A stretch of DNA of 64,000 nucleotides from Cylindrotheca closterium (taxonomy: Eukaryota > Bacillariophyta > Bacillariophyceae > Bacillariales > Bacillariaceae). The position numbers and the translations under genes are program-made. Location of the stretch: assembly GCA_933822405.4 (NCBI GenBank), contig CAKOGP040002247.1, forward strand, positions 62,001 through 126,000, read 5' to 3'. This document shows positions 50,839 through 60,236 of the stretch, in pieces (the first letter of the stretch is position 1; each line of letters begins with the position of its first letter). The notes under the pieces were generated by a model. The model was given only the letters and a program-made list of their open reading frames with translations, was not told the origin of the DNA and made no database searches.

Positions 50839-51474
50839 CGATGATTCAAGGACTTCCAAATTTTACGCTAGACAGTAATAGATTTATTTACATCTACCTA
50901 CATGATATTTTCAAAAAATCTAGGCACCACTGCTTATTTTGAATGCGGGAGAGATCAGGATAGAAATATATCTTAGGAATGAGGTTTGAGGGAGGAAGTG
51001 TGAGCGGCAGCAATTGACACAGTTAGTGCGGGGGAAGCCCAATGATTGCCCAGTGTTCAGCTCCTTGTTTGGCAATAAGTGAGGTCCCCATTTTTTGGAA
51101 GATTTGATGATTCATCGGGCATTATTGATTGATCAGATCCAATCATCGGCAATGATTTCGTCGAATGACCAGGCTGCTGGCCACATGCGATTTCAGCGTG
51201 ACGATACCGCGGTACGGCACTCGGTGCCGTATTTTAATCCGTGGCCAAAAAAGGCAACTCCATCCCCTGTTTACTGGTACTACTACGGTACCATTTGTGC
51301 TCCGGTGGTGTTTATACGGTAGCAGAATGTGAGCAGAATCAATTGAAGAAAATCGACAATTCACACGTCAATAACGATGATGGTTCGTTGGTGTATCGAC
51401 TGCCTAGAGAAAACGCTAAGGAACGATATTTGGGCGTTTACAAACTGGACGTTAAGCATCGGAGATGCAGTCTC
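50839..51474. other. intergenic region with orphan upstream module
   Basis: About 635 bp. The stretch 51360-51470 resembles the upstream region of A2 (GGTGTAT...CGATAT...CTGGACGTTAAGCATCGGAGA at 51445-51465), but no family A start follows. Instead the sequence switches at 51475 to the inverted duplication. It therefore marks a breakpoint. Confidence 0.5.
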
Positions 51475-51797
51475 AGCAGGCGAAGAGAATGAATCAGCTG
51501 TCGGACTTGGCTACGATGTGCCCGCTGGTCGCACTCATCAAACTGTCAATCTTGTTTGTTTCCAAGCACTCCAAATGCGGTAGAGTCAAGAACATGCCTT
51601 GCATATAGATTGGTGCAAACAAGAAGTGGATACAGATTTGGGAGAATGCTCGATTCCTTATCTTGGACCGCATTGTTCCCACTATAGCTACTATAATCTC
51701 CTTCGCATTTGAAATCAGTGATTGCTATTTTCATCTGTGCCATTTTCGGTTGTTACTATCCTTACTGTTGGCTTTAGTCCTCAAGGTGAGCCATCGA

Positions 51798-52040
51798 TCA
51801 AGCCGCTGATGCATCAGTTTTCGCTGTCGACGGGGTGTTCACAAAAGATGCCAAAGGTGCAAATTGCATCCGGGGCCCACAATAATTTTCATCATTGGAA
51901 TCAAGGACTCCAAACACTTAAGTTGGTGTCGAAATCTTTGTCATCATCTTATCCATCATGGCAAGGTTATTGATCAAGACGGAACTGGAATAGTACGTTG
52001 TTTTCCATATCAGGTATGCCAACTCATACAACCGTTGCTG
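51798..52040 (-). pseudogene. 3' fragment of an A2-type family A gene (left arm)
   Basis: Minus-strand DNA follows the A2 gene from AGG-TTTTATGAGTTGGCATACC (here CGG-TTGTATGAGTTGGCATACC) to the codons before the stop (GCATCAGCGG), with several indels that break the frame and a TAA inside. No start, no 5' half. The same relic with a few base changes is at 62350-62592. Confidence 0.75.
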
Positions 52041-52051
52041 ACATGTGGTAC

Positions 52052-52056
52052 GGTAT
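52052..52056. repeat. target-site duplication, left
   Basis: GGTAT directly before the 5' LTR, repeated as GGTAT at 59641-59645 after the 3' LTR. Five bases is the usual size for Ty1/copia integrases. Confidence 0.9.
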
Positions 52057-52379
52057 TGTTAGGGTGGAATTCTGCTGATATATTCCTCCCGTTTTGGCTT
52101 CCTCATAGGACGTTGATCTTCGCTTGAGATTCCGTGTTCCATTCGGGCACGCGCACTTCAACATACATATTGTCCAATCTCACGTCACCACGTCAGTGTC
52201 ACGTGAGACGGACCTACTGTCTGAATTCTCTCTCTTTGAGTGAATTCCATCTCTCACTCTTTTGTGGAGATCGTAAAATCACATCACATCATTAAAAGGA
52301 TAGAATCTCTGTTTTATCTTACTGTCTGGCTATATCGGTCTCGGATCTATAGCATCGTTAACAGTATTCTACCTTGTCA
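52057..52379 (+). repeat. 5' LTR of the copia element
   Basis: 323 bp, TGTTAG...TTGTCA. In its first half it has two CACGTCA sites (52181-52187, 52189-52195) and a TCACGTGA palindrome (52199-52206), with a CCAAT just upstream. ACGTCA cores are bound by diatom bZIP factors in CO2/cAMP-responsive promoters, so stress or CO2 control is a reasonable inference. Confidence 0.93.
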
Positions 52380-52395
52380 GGTTATGAGCCCAAGC
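52380..52395 (+). other. primer-binding site, complementary to the anticodon arm of tRNA-Met
   Basis: GGTTATGAGCCCAAGC begins at the first base after the LTR. Its reverse complement, GCTTGGGCTCATAACC, reads as the anticodon stem-loop of a methionine tRNA (loop CTCATAA, stem CTTGGG). Drosophila copia also primes from an internal cleaved tRNA-iMet fragment rather than from the CCA end. The match to this organism's own tRNA is not shown. Confidence 0.65.
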
Positions 52396-52528
52396 TTTTA
52401 CGCTTCTTACTGTGATTGTCAACAAGGAAATTGAAAGTTTGTTTCAATATCGTCCACAAATAAGTCAAAAACGCTTTTACTAATTTGAAGGTCTATCGAC
52501 ACCTATCAGTGATTCAGTGATCAGCAGC

Positions 52529-54103
52529 ATGAATCCTAGTGATATGGTAACAGAAGACGGTCGGGGAAGTCCAGTTCCAAGGAATGTTCAGTTCAACATA
52601 CCTCCGAATACTCCTGCAGCGAGTGTTTCTCAGAAATCGCAACAGAGCGGAACTCCTCCACCACCACCGAAGGACCAAAGCTTCAGATCAATCTAATCAA
52701 GTCAACTGTGATCTGTCCAAAGGAGGAACGAGAACTGTTGAGAACAGCAAATCCGAAAGCGTATCATCAGTTGGAAAAAGACGCTAGCGGAACATCAGCC
52801 GATAGTCGCAACCAGCAAATCGAGGACATACCTTATGCCAAGACAGCAAGTGAAGTCCACGATGTAATAAAAGTTGAGAACCACATCACGGAGCATCTCA
52901 CGAAGTTTGGGATCGATTGGTTCTTTGTCAACACAGTATTTCCCATCAAGAACAGGAACGGGGAATTTGAACAAAGCAAGCTTGAGAATCGAGCGGCAAA
53001 TCTTTTGTCAGGTTATGCAACTCTTACCTTGGAAGAAGTCTTCGACTCAGTCGTATACCTCTATGGATACGGTTATGACGAAAGTCAGGGTGAGAATTCT
53101 TGGATGCCAACAGATCTTCAATGGTCTGGAACATATCTCAAGAATCAATGCACGAGCGATATGATCGATCGTATCGAGGAAGACTTGAAGAGCGCAGGGA
53201 TCTCGAAAGACTTCTGGGGGTGGGGTCCACTCATCTACAAAGTTCTTATGGATCGTATCTCTGCTAGCAGCTATCACGCACTCAAGGCACTTCGGGACTC
53301 TCTCGAAGAAGGTGATGGCATCAATTTGTACTCCAAGGTATATGATGGCAATATCCGCAAGTTCTGCACGGAAATTGAGTCTACCATCCTTATGTTGCGA
53401 AAGAATGAGAAGCACAATCTTAATCCAAGCCCGCAAGTTCTATGACAGGCTCAATCTTTTAAATCAATGGGAGACGGAGGGAACACAAGCGGCTGCCTTC
53501 ACCGCCGACATCAGTCCACCCAAAGGGAAATCAGGATCCAAGTGCTTCGGGTGTGGACGCGATAGCTGTCGCCAGAGCAATGCCACTTGTCCTCGTCACA
53601 ATCTGGAAGCAAATCCCGAAGGGAAGAAGGCCAAAGCTGCTTTCGATGCAGCCAAGGCAGCGAAGAAAGCCTCGAAGGAATCTGGGAAGAAGGGCGATCA
53701 AGTTTCCAAGGGCTCAGAGAAGGGAGACAAGACCAACAAGACCGGAAAGAGCAAATGGCCTCCAGCTCCAAAGGGAGATGATCCCAAGGAACAAGAAATC
53801 AATGGAACCTTGCATTTCTATCACTTCAAAGACAAAAAGTGGTACAAGTGCAGAAAGCAGAAAACAACTGGAGAAGACGAACCGTCGCCAAATACCGGCC
53901 CCAGTGCGCACCTCGCGCAATCAAACGGTGTTTGGAACGGGAACGGTCTATTCGCGGGAATGAGTGGATATTTCTCTGAAGAGTTCTCCAAGGTCAAGGT
54001 CGGAGATGCTACCAACGAAGAAGTCATGTTGCAAGAGCGTCTACTCAAGAATGCCGTTGACAGGGCAATCCGTAACTTTAACAAGAACCTGGGCCAAGAG
54101 TGA
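52529..54103 (+). pseudogene. gag polyprotein, frame broken twice
   Basis: ATG at 52529 (MNPSDMVTEDGRGS) opens a proline-rich leader that runs into a stop at 52694. Just before, near 52676-52683, homology-like sequence (LQINLIKSTVICPKEERELL) continues in another frame to 53445. Near 53400-53440 the frame returns to the first (ARKFYDRLNLLNQWE) and stays open to TGA at 54101. The middle is the helical capsid-like part. The C-terminal part has a Cys-rich motif (CFGCGRDSCRQSNATCPRH) in the place of the usual zinc knuckle and a Lys-rich tail. Two compensating shifts in an element with identical LTRs suggest either sequence errors or a non-autonomous gag. Either ribosomal frameshifting twice is required, or gag is supplied in trans. 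Confidence 0.75.
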
Positions 54104-54112
54104 CGGTCCTGG
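54101..54112 (+). promoter_or_regulatory. gag-pol junction: in-frame TGA CGG, candidate stop-codon readthrough site
   Basis: The gag C-terminal frame ends GAG TGA CGG TCC, and the pol frame continues directly after the TGA in the same frame. There is no ATG at the pol start; the first in-frame ATG is about 16 codons further. UGA followed by CGG is the known type II readthrough context of several plant RNA viruses. Readthrough is inferred. Confidence 0.55.
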
Positions 54113-54127
54113 TGGCGTGAGGAAGAC

Positions 54128-57100
54128 GTGATCAAACGATATTTTTGGTCCCTCATGCCACCCTTTGCAATGCTCGGAGTTGTGTTACTCTTTTGTACTA
54201 TGTTTAACGAGCTACTATCAGTTGGATACAAGACAGCGATGTCTGGCTTGTGTCATCTGCACTACGTCCCTGAGAGTCAAGGCCTGACTCTCGATATTTG
54301 GTCCGCCTACAAGTCTGTCGCGGAGACGACTTTGTGTGAGTGGGCATGCATACTGCAGCTTGGCCTTTATGCTGCAGTGATCTGGTACCTGTACTCAAGT
54401 CTGAAGTATCGGAACGATTCTGTTCTGTTCCGAGGCCTCGACGATGAATACATCCAACCTGATCAACATTTGAAACGGAAATGTCAGTCATGGAAACAGT
54501 CTATACCCAGATGGGGTTTGCGCCCCTCTGGAGTACTTTATGCCCTCGTGGCACCACCGTCCATGCCCAGAGTAGGGTGTCGCCCATCTGGAGTACTTTT
54601 TGCCCATGGAGAGGCATATGTCAATGTACATCAACCAAGAAGAATGTATGTGGAGTTGCCATCAGTTGAAAAGCCGCGTAGGAAGATCACTGTGGAACTG
54701 CCGTCAGCGTACCCGTGGTGGTGCGGCATTCGTCGATATCGTTACCCGCGTCAGTACCATCTGAGACTTCGTATCGCGCGCGTCAAAGGAGATCCTAGGA
54801 AAATACTCCGGCGACAACGGAAGGAAGGGGTTCGAGAGCAGAAGCAGGAAAGGAAGCGCCAAGAGAGGCGCCGCAAGGAAGATTATGAGAGCCGACGTCC
54901 TGAACGGCGCCGAAAGGGTGCTGCACAGGGTCGAAAGAAAACAAGGTTTCGTTTACTGAAGAAGTTAGTTCGCGCCAAGAGCCCTAAGGAGCAAGATGTT
55001 CTCCAGAGGGAGCTGAAGAGTCTCAAGGAAGAGGATTTCTGGGGAGATTACGACGTCAAGCAACCTAGTCACTGGGAAAGTCCAAGCGATGAGGAGTTGT
55101 TAGAAGACTACGAGCGGACCAAGAACCGATATTTGCACCACTCTTACCTCCAGTACGAATCGCAGTATGGGGTTGTTCTCGACGAGCTTCTTGCGGATTT
55201 TCGTCCTAATACCAAGCATCACGCAATGAAGGATGTCCTCAGTTCGACATTCCTTCAACCCGTTTCATCCCTGCCAAGAGTCACTCAAGCACTTATTGCA
55301 GCAGACGACCTCGTGTCCGATGTGTCCTGTGCTGATCGACTTCGCAGCGTCTACATCAATGTTGATTCCAAGGGCGAACTACCAATCGTCATCGATACCG
55401 GAGCATCTTTCTCTCTGACTCCGAATCTAGAAGATTTTGTCACCAAGCCGATTGCTTGTGGGACAAAAAGTCTGAATGGTTTGTCCTCCATAACTCCTGT
55501 GCTGGGTATTGGAGAGGTGGAATGGAAGATCAGAGATATGCATGGGACCATCAAGTCGATTCGCGTCAGTGCTTACTACGTTCCAGACACCAACATCAGA
55601 TTGCTCTCGCCGCAGTCCTACTTTCAAGAGCACGGCAAGGGTGAGGTCTGTTTCGATAGTTTTCAAGTCAAGATGACGTTGCCTGATGGCGACACCCTGT
55701 TCTTTCCGTACCAAGCGGGCAACAACCTGCCCATGATGCTTACGGCGAATCGTCTTGTAGACGAGGCTGCACATATTATCACCGACGAAGAAGAAGAATT
55801 TTTGCCGGAAGACATGAGCGTTTTTCTGAACGTTGCTCATGAAAACAATGCGAATCTTACCAAGGCTGAGAAGAAGTTGCTTCTCTGGCATGCGAAGACA
55901 GGTCACGCGAATATGAACTGGCTTCTGAAACTCTGCAAGTGGACCAAGACGGAGGGACATCCAGTGATGGGACCTTTACCTGCCAAGAAAGACGAGTTCA
56001 AGTCTTGCAAAAGTCCCAAGTGTGCTGTCTGTCAACTTGCGAAACAGCGTCGCCGCAGTCCACGATCCGATGCTGCTCAACAACAACCTGGCTCGAAGAC
56101 GGGCAAACAACGAAAAGAAAAGGAAATGATGGTCGATAACCTCAAGCCAGGCGACAAGGTCTCGATTGACCAATATCTCTCGGCTGTCCCTGGTCGACTT
56201 GCGCATACTTTTGGCGAGGAGAAGACTTCCAAGCAATATGTTGGCGGGACCCTGTTCGTGGACCATGCCACCGGTTTCGTCCACGCGAAACACCAGACTT
56301 CGACTGGCACGAGAGAGACAGTCAAGAGCAAACATTCGTTTGAGAGTGAAGTTGGTGAATACGGACACAAGGTCAAGTCTTACCGTGCTGACAACCACCC
56401 TTTCAGCTCGAAAGGATTCTTGGATGATATCGAGTCGCACAAGCAGACTATTGATTACTCTGCAGTCGGAGCTAAACATCAGAATGGAGTTGCCGAAAGA
56501 GCAATCCAAACTATCACCACCTGGGCTCGTGCCATGCTTCTTCATCAAATGTTGCATTGGCCAGACGAAGCCGATCACAAGTTGTGGCCTTTTGCTATGG
56601 ATCATGCAGTCTATTTGTGGAACCATCTACCACGCGAAGATACCAAGCAAGCGCCAATCGAGCTCATGGGAGGGGCTAAGATCGACCATCACCAATGGTT
56701 CAAACGTCTCCATGTCTGGGGATCACCGGTGTATGTGTTGGATCCGAGATTGCAGGACGGGAAGAAGATTCCAAAATGGGATGTTCGGGCGCGGCGTGGC
56801 ATGTATGTCGGCGTTTCCCCAACTCATTCTTCACTTGTGAGCCGTGTCTTGAATCTCCAGACAGGCTATGTCAGTCCGCAGTATCATGTTGTGATTGATG
56901 ACCTTTTCACGACAGTTCCAAATGCCGATCAAGGAGGTCTGTTTGATGTTGCCGAGTTTGATGCAACGACTTGGCAGAGTCTCGTGGAAACTGGTTACGA
57001 AAAGCATTTGGACGAGGAGGGATTGGCGAGTGGAAGTCGCCATGATCGCAGAAAACGTCCTACTTTGGCGAACGAATGGCTCAATCCCGTTGAGAAACGT

Positions 57101-59251
57101 GCTCGCAAGTCGCGCCGGGCGGCTCGCGAGGCGCGTTTACGTCAGCGAATCGCCGAAGAGCGTCGTCATCGCGCTGCACGCAACCGACATGTCACTTTTG
57201 AAGTTCCAGAGGGAGGAAATATTGACGCTGAAGACAAACCCGCATCTGCGCCGCCCAATCCTCCAAGTCACGATGATTTGAACGACGACGATTCCGATGG
57301 AGAACCAGCGATTCATTCAGACGACGAGCAGTCTGTGGTTGAAGGTCATGAGGCCGAAGATGAAGATCCAGGAGAGGAGTCGGAATCAGAGGGAGCTGCT
57401 GCTCCATCACTACCGACATCACGTGTTCGCAAGAAAAACCCCAAGTACTTCGGGGATGACTTTGCAAATGTTGCCGAGCTAGGCAAGAAGAAGATCCGAC
57501 ATTCTGCCTTGGATCGACAATTCTTTGCTAATTTGAAGTGGGCGGAGGCCATCAACACTATCAAGGGCGACAACTTTGGTCGAATGTGGCGAGCCGCATG
57601 TGAGCCGTACCACGACCACGACACGGGGCTCCAGGACGACCTGCATCCCATGATTCTCGCTGCGAAAGCAAACAGTGAAGACAACCCAAACTGGAATGAA
57701 GCAATGAATGGACCTCTACGACAAGGGTATTGGAAGGCAGCGGAAGACGAAATTGAGGCTCTCAAGAAGAAGGAGTCCTGGGATGTCGTTGATCGCACTG
57801 AAGGCATGAATGTTCTACCTTCCACGTGGGCGTTCAAGTGCAAAAGGTACCCGGACGGAAGTGTCCGAAAACTCAAGGCAAGATTTTGTGTTCGTGGCGA
57901 TCGACAAATCCAAGACGTCGACTTCCACGAAACATGGGCACCTGTGGTCAACTGGAACACAGTGCGCCTCATGCTGATTCTTTCTCAAGTCCTTGGCCTC
58001 TCTACGAAGCAAGTTGATTACACTACGGCGTTCCTACATGCGCCAATCGAGGAAGAAGTCTATGTCGCGATGCCTCGCGGGTTCTCGGAACCCAACAAGG
58101 TATTGAAACTCAAACGATGTCTCTATGGATTAAAACAAAGCCCCAGAAATTTCTTTCAATTCCTGCAGTCTAATTTGGAGGACATTGGATTCGAGCCTCA
58201 AACCGAAGTCGATCCATGTCTTTTCATCTCGAAAAACTGCATCTGTCTTGTCTATGTTGATGACACTTTGTTCTTCTCACCTGAACAGAAGTATATCGAT
58301 GAAGCCATCGCCAAGCTGAGAGAAAAAGGAATGGAGCTAGAAGAAGAGGCGTCTGTTGCTGGTTTTCTGGGCGTACACATCGAACGCAATGAAGAAACTG
58401 GAGCTATCACCTTGACTCAGAAAGGTCTGATCAAGCGTATTGTCGATGCTCTTGGTGTCCAGAAGACATCACCTACACCAGCTCACGTTGATCCATTGGC
58501 GATCGATGCGGAGGGAGATCTACCTGATGGTTTGTACAACTACGCCTCAGTTGTTGGAATGCTCCTGTATCTGTCTGGACACAGTCGTCCAGATATTTGT
58601 TTTGCAGTTTCTCAAGTCGCACGATTCATCCACGGGAATCGACGCAGTCACGAAGTAGCGATCGAACGAATCGGACAGTATTTGAAGGGCACGATGGACA
58701 AAGGTTTGATCCTTACTCCAAGAGAGGACTTTGATATTGACTGCTACGTCGATGCTGACTTCGCGGGTCTATGGAACGTCGAGGAACATACGAATCCTGA
58801 GTCTGTACGAAGCAGAGCAGGATATGCAATCTGTATCTGTGGCTGTCCGATCATTTGGAAGAGTCAATTGATGCGACCTATTGCAGCTTCTACTATGGAA
58901 GCGGAGTATAATGCTCTCGCTTTATCTATGAGGGACGTGCTACCCTTGCAGGAACTATTCAAGACGATTGGCCACGCTGTTGGAATCGGCAAGGAGTTCT
59001 GCACTCAATTCAGCACAACTATTCATGAAGACAACCAAGGTGCCCAGAAGTTGGCATGTATGGAACCAGGCCATCATACTCCAAGGTCGAAGAGTTTTTG
59101 GGTCCGGTCCCATTGGTTTCGGCAGTACTTGAAGCCGACACGCACTAAAGTGGTCTACATCAAAACCAACCTACAGAAGGCTGATATACTTACCAAAGGT
59201 CTTACCAAGGACAAGTTTCTTCGATGCAGAAAGCTACTCTGCGGCTGGTAA
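54128..59251 (+). CDS. pol: copia-type pol polyprotein (PR-INT-RT-RH)
   Basis: About 1,707 codons open in the gag frame; the true N-terminus probably starts after the TGA at 54101. Residue numbers count from 54128. Two hydrophobic segments (about 11-33, FAMLGVVLLFCTMFNELL; about 72-92, LQLGLYAAVIWYLYSSL) and a very Arg-rich stretch precede the protease. Protease: IVIDTGASFS near 420. Integrase: HAKTGHANM...CKSPKCAVC zinc site near 590-640, catalytic Asp near 679 (SIDQYL), Asp near 753 (YRADNH) and Glu near 788 (GVAERAIQT). Reverse transcriptase: FHETWAPVV, QVDYTTAFLHAP, CLYGLKQSPR, and YVDD near 1375. RNase H: YVDADFAG, TMEAEYNAL, HEDNQGA, and the C-terminal KADILTKGL. All catalytic residues are present, so the enzyme looks active. 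Confidence 0.95.
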   Translation: MIKRYFWSLMPPFAMLGVVLLFCTMFNELLSVGYKTAMSGLCHLHYVPESQGLTLDIWSAYKSVAETTLCEWACILQLGLYAAVIWYLYSSLKYRNDSVLFRGLDDEYIQPDQHLKRKCQSWKQSIPRWGLRPSGVLYALVAPPSMPRVGCRPSGVLFAHGEAYVNVHQPRRMYVELPSVEKPRRKITVELPSAYPWWCGIRRYRYPRQYHLRLRIARVKGDPRKILRRQRKEGVREQKQERKRQERRRKEDYESRRPERRRKGAAQGRKKTRFRLLKKLVRAKSPKEQDVLQRELKSLKEEDFWGDYDVKQPSHWESPSDEELLEDYERTKNRYLHHSYLQYESQYGVVLDELLADFRPNTKHHAMKDVLSSTFLQPVSSLPRVTQALIAADDLVSDVSCADRLRSVYINVDSKGELPIVIDTGASFSLTPNLEDFVTKPIACGTKSLNGLSSITPVLGIGEVEWKIRDMHGTIKSIRVSAYYVPDTNIRLLSPQSYFQEHGKGEVCFDSFQVKMTLPDGDTLFFPYQAGNNLPMMLTANRLVDEAAHIITDEEEEFLPEDMSVFLNVAHENNANLTKAEKKLLLWHAKTGHANMNWLLKLCKWTKTEGHPVMGPLPAKKDEFKSCKSPKCAVCQLAKQRRRSPRSDAAQQQPGSKTGKQRKEKEMMVDNLKPGDKVSIDQYLSAVPGRLAHTFGEEKTSKQYVGGTLFVDHATGFVHAKHQTSTGTRETVKSKHSFESEVGEYGHKVKSYRADNHPFSSKGFLDDIESHKQTIDYSAVGAKHQNGVAERAIQTITTWARAMLLHQMLHWPDEADHKLWPFAMDHAVYLWNHLPREDTKQAPIELMGGAKIDHHQWFKRLHVWGSPVYVLDPRLQDGKKIPKWDVRARRGMYVGVSPTHSSLVSRVLNLQTGYVSPQYHVVIDDLFTTVPNADQGGLFDVAEFDATTWQSLVETGYEKHLDEEGLASGSRHDRRKRPTLANEWLNPVEKRARKSRRAAREARLRQRIAEERRHRAARNRHVTFEVPEGGNIDAEDKPASAPPNPPSHDDLNDDDSDGEPAIHSDDEQSVVEGHEAEDEDPGEESESEGAAAPSLPTSRVRKKNPKYFGDDFANVAELGKKKIRHSALDRQFFANLKWAEAINTIKGDNFGRMWRAACEPYHDHDTGLQDDLHPMILAAKANSEDNPNWNEAMNGPLRQGYWKAAEDEIEALKKKESWDVVDRTEGMNVLPSTWAFKCKRYPDGSVRKLKARFCVRGDRQIQDVDFHETWAPVVNWNTVRLMLILSQVLGLSTKQVDYTTAFLHAPIEEEVYVAMPRGFSEPNKVLKLKRCLYGLKQSPRNFFQFLQSNLEDIGFEPQTEVDPCLFISKNCICLVYVDDTLFFSPEQKYIDEAIAKLREKGMELEEEASVAGFLGVHIERNEETGAITLTQKGLIKRIVDALGVQKTSPTPAHVDPLAIDAEGDLPDGLYNYASVVGMLLYLSGHSRPDICFAVSQVARFIHGNRRSHEVAIERIGQYLKGTMDKGLILTPREDFDIDCYVDADFAGLWNVEEHTNPESVRSRAGYAICICGCPIIWKSQLMRPIAASTMEAEYNALALSMRDVLPLQELFKTIGHAVGIGKEFCTQFSTTIHEDNQGAQKLACMEPGHHTPRSKSFWVRSHWFRQYLKPTRTKVVYIKTNLQKADILTKGLTKDKFLRCRKLLCGW

Positions 59252-59304
59252 CAACCTTCTTATCTGTCAAGCACATCATACGACTCAAGTCAAGTCCAAT
59301 GTTC

Positions 59305-59317
59305 GGAAGAGAGGGAG
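59305..59317 (+). other. polypurine tract of the copia element
   Basis: GGAAGAGAGGGAG immediately before the 3' LTR, the primer for plus-strand synthesis. Confidence 0.85.
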
Positions 59318-59640
59318 TGTTAGGGTGGAATTCTGCTGATATATTCCTCCCGTTTTGGCTTCCTCATAGGACGTTGATCTTCGCTTGAGATTCCGTGTTC
59401 CATTCGGGCACGCGCACTTCAACATACATATTGTCCAATCTCACGTCACCACGTCAGTGTCACGTGAGACGGACCTACTGTCTGAATTCTCTCTCTTTGA
59501 GTGAATTCCATCTCTCACTCTTTTGTGGAGATCGTAAAATCACATCACATCATTAAAAGGATAGAATCTCTGTTTTATCTTACTGTCTGGCTATATCGGT
59601 CTCGGATCTATAGCATCGTTAACAGTATTCTACCTTGTCA
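59318..59640 (+). repeat. 3' LTR of the copia element
   Basis: 323 bp; I see no difference from the 5' LTR by eye. Followed by the target duplication GGTAT (59641-59645). Confidence 0.93.
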
Positions 59641-59645
59641 GGTAT

Positions 59646-60236
59646 GCCATTGCCGTGTTGAAGATGAGTATTGAGTATTGAAGTTTGTTTCTTTGTTTCT
59701 TTGTATATTTATATATGTCAATTTCTATAATTGCACTCTATGCACTCCAGCTGACGTGCCAAAGAGGTTGTTGTTGGTGGTCGATCATGCTGCAAGTGCC
59801 GTATTGATAGTCCATGGAAGATTCACTAGAAAGCCTTGTACATGGCGCAAGTGCATGTCGCATCCTTGATCCACAAAAACCATGAATAGTGACATCAAGT
59901 GCTCCAAGCACTCGTTTTGCTTCGCAGTGTTGCCTATATTAGTTTTTGATCAATCACGATCATGTTGTTGATCACAGCAAACCGAAACAAAATATTGTGA
60001 TCCATGTCATATGAATTGCAGGCTAGCCCATACAATCGTCTTGCTTTTTGCAGCACTTGACATTGCTACTTTTCGATTGCAAGCATGTGATGAGCAAGCG
60101 CAGTGTTGAAGCTGTGACAGTGTCAGCATCACTGACCTCGCTGTGCAGCGAAATGCCATGTTCGTAGATGAACACTACGCAATTCGCCTCAAAGTTCGAC
60201 TCATCCTAGACCATCGAGAGGAGCATGCAACAATTC
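59646..60236. repeat. left arm (inner part) of the segmental inverted duplication
   Basis: Reverse complement of about 61735-62328. Together with 51475-52056 it makes a left arm of about 1,170 bp, split by the retrotransposon. Confidence 0.85.
59785..60236 (-). pseudogene. family A gene relic, counterpart of the intact gene A3
   Basis: Minus-strand copy of codons about 60-210 of the gene at 61558-62190. Breaks: a 10-bp deletion at 60110/60111 (CATTCTTCTC lost), an in-frame TAG at 60066-60068 (AAG-CAG became AAG-TAG) and a 5-bp insertion near 59936-59940. The 5' third is absent because the duplication ends there. Short plus-strand frames over it that look like secreted peptides are antisense artefacts. 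Confidence 0.85.

Larger units (their letters stand above)
51475..52056. repeat. left arm (outer part) of a segmental inverted duplication
   Basis: Reverse complement of about 62335-62915 with very few differences. The arm resumes after the retrotransposon at 59646-60236. Includes a decayed A2-type 3' end. Confidence 0.85.
52057..59640 (+). mobile_element. complete Ty1/copia LTR retrotransposon (diatom CoDi-like)
   Basis: 7,584 bp with identical-looking 323-bp LTRs (52057-52379, 59318-59640), TG...CA ends, a primer-binding site right after the 5' LTR, gag, a single long pol frame in the copia order (protease, integrase, reverse transcriptase, RNase H), a polypurine tract and a perfect 5-bp target duplication. 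LTR identity means a very recent insertion. It lies in the left arm of an inverted duplication whose right arm keeps the empty site near 62325-62345. Confidence 0.95.

Noticed and set aside
51546..51743. 65-codon frame with a near-identical twin at 62647-62844
   Set aside because: Both lie in the duplicated arms, so similarity is due to duplication. No start context or motif supports coding.
59678..59869. 63-codon frame resembling a signal peptide, with a twin at 62106-62297 on the other strand
   Set aside because: It is the antisense of the family A 3' end, duplicated by the inverted repeat; the real reading is the family A gene.
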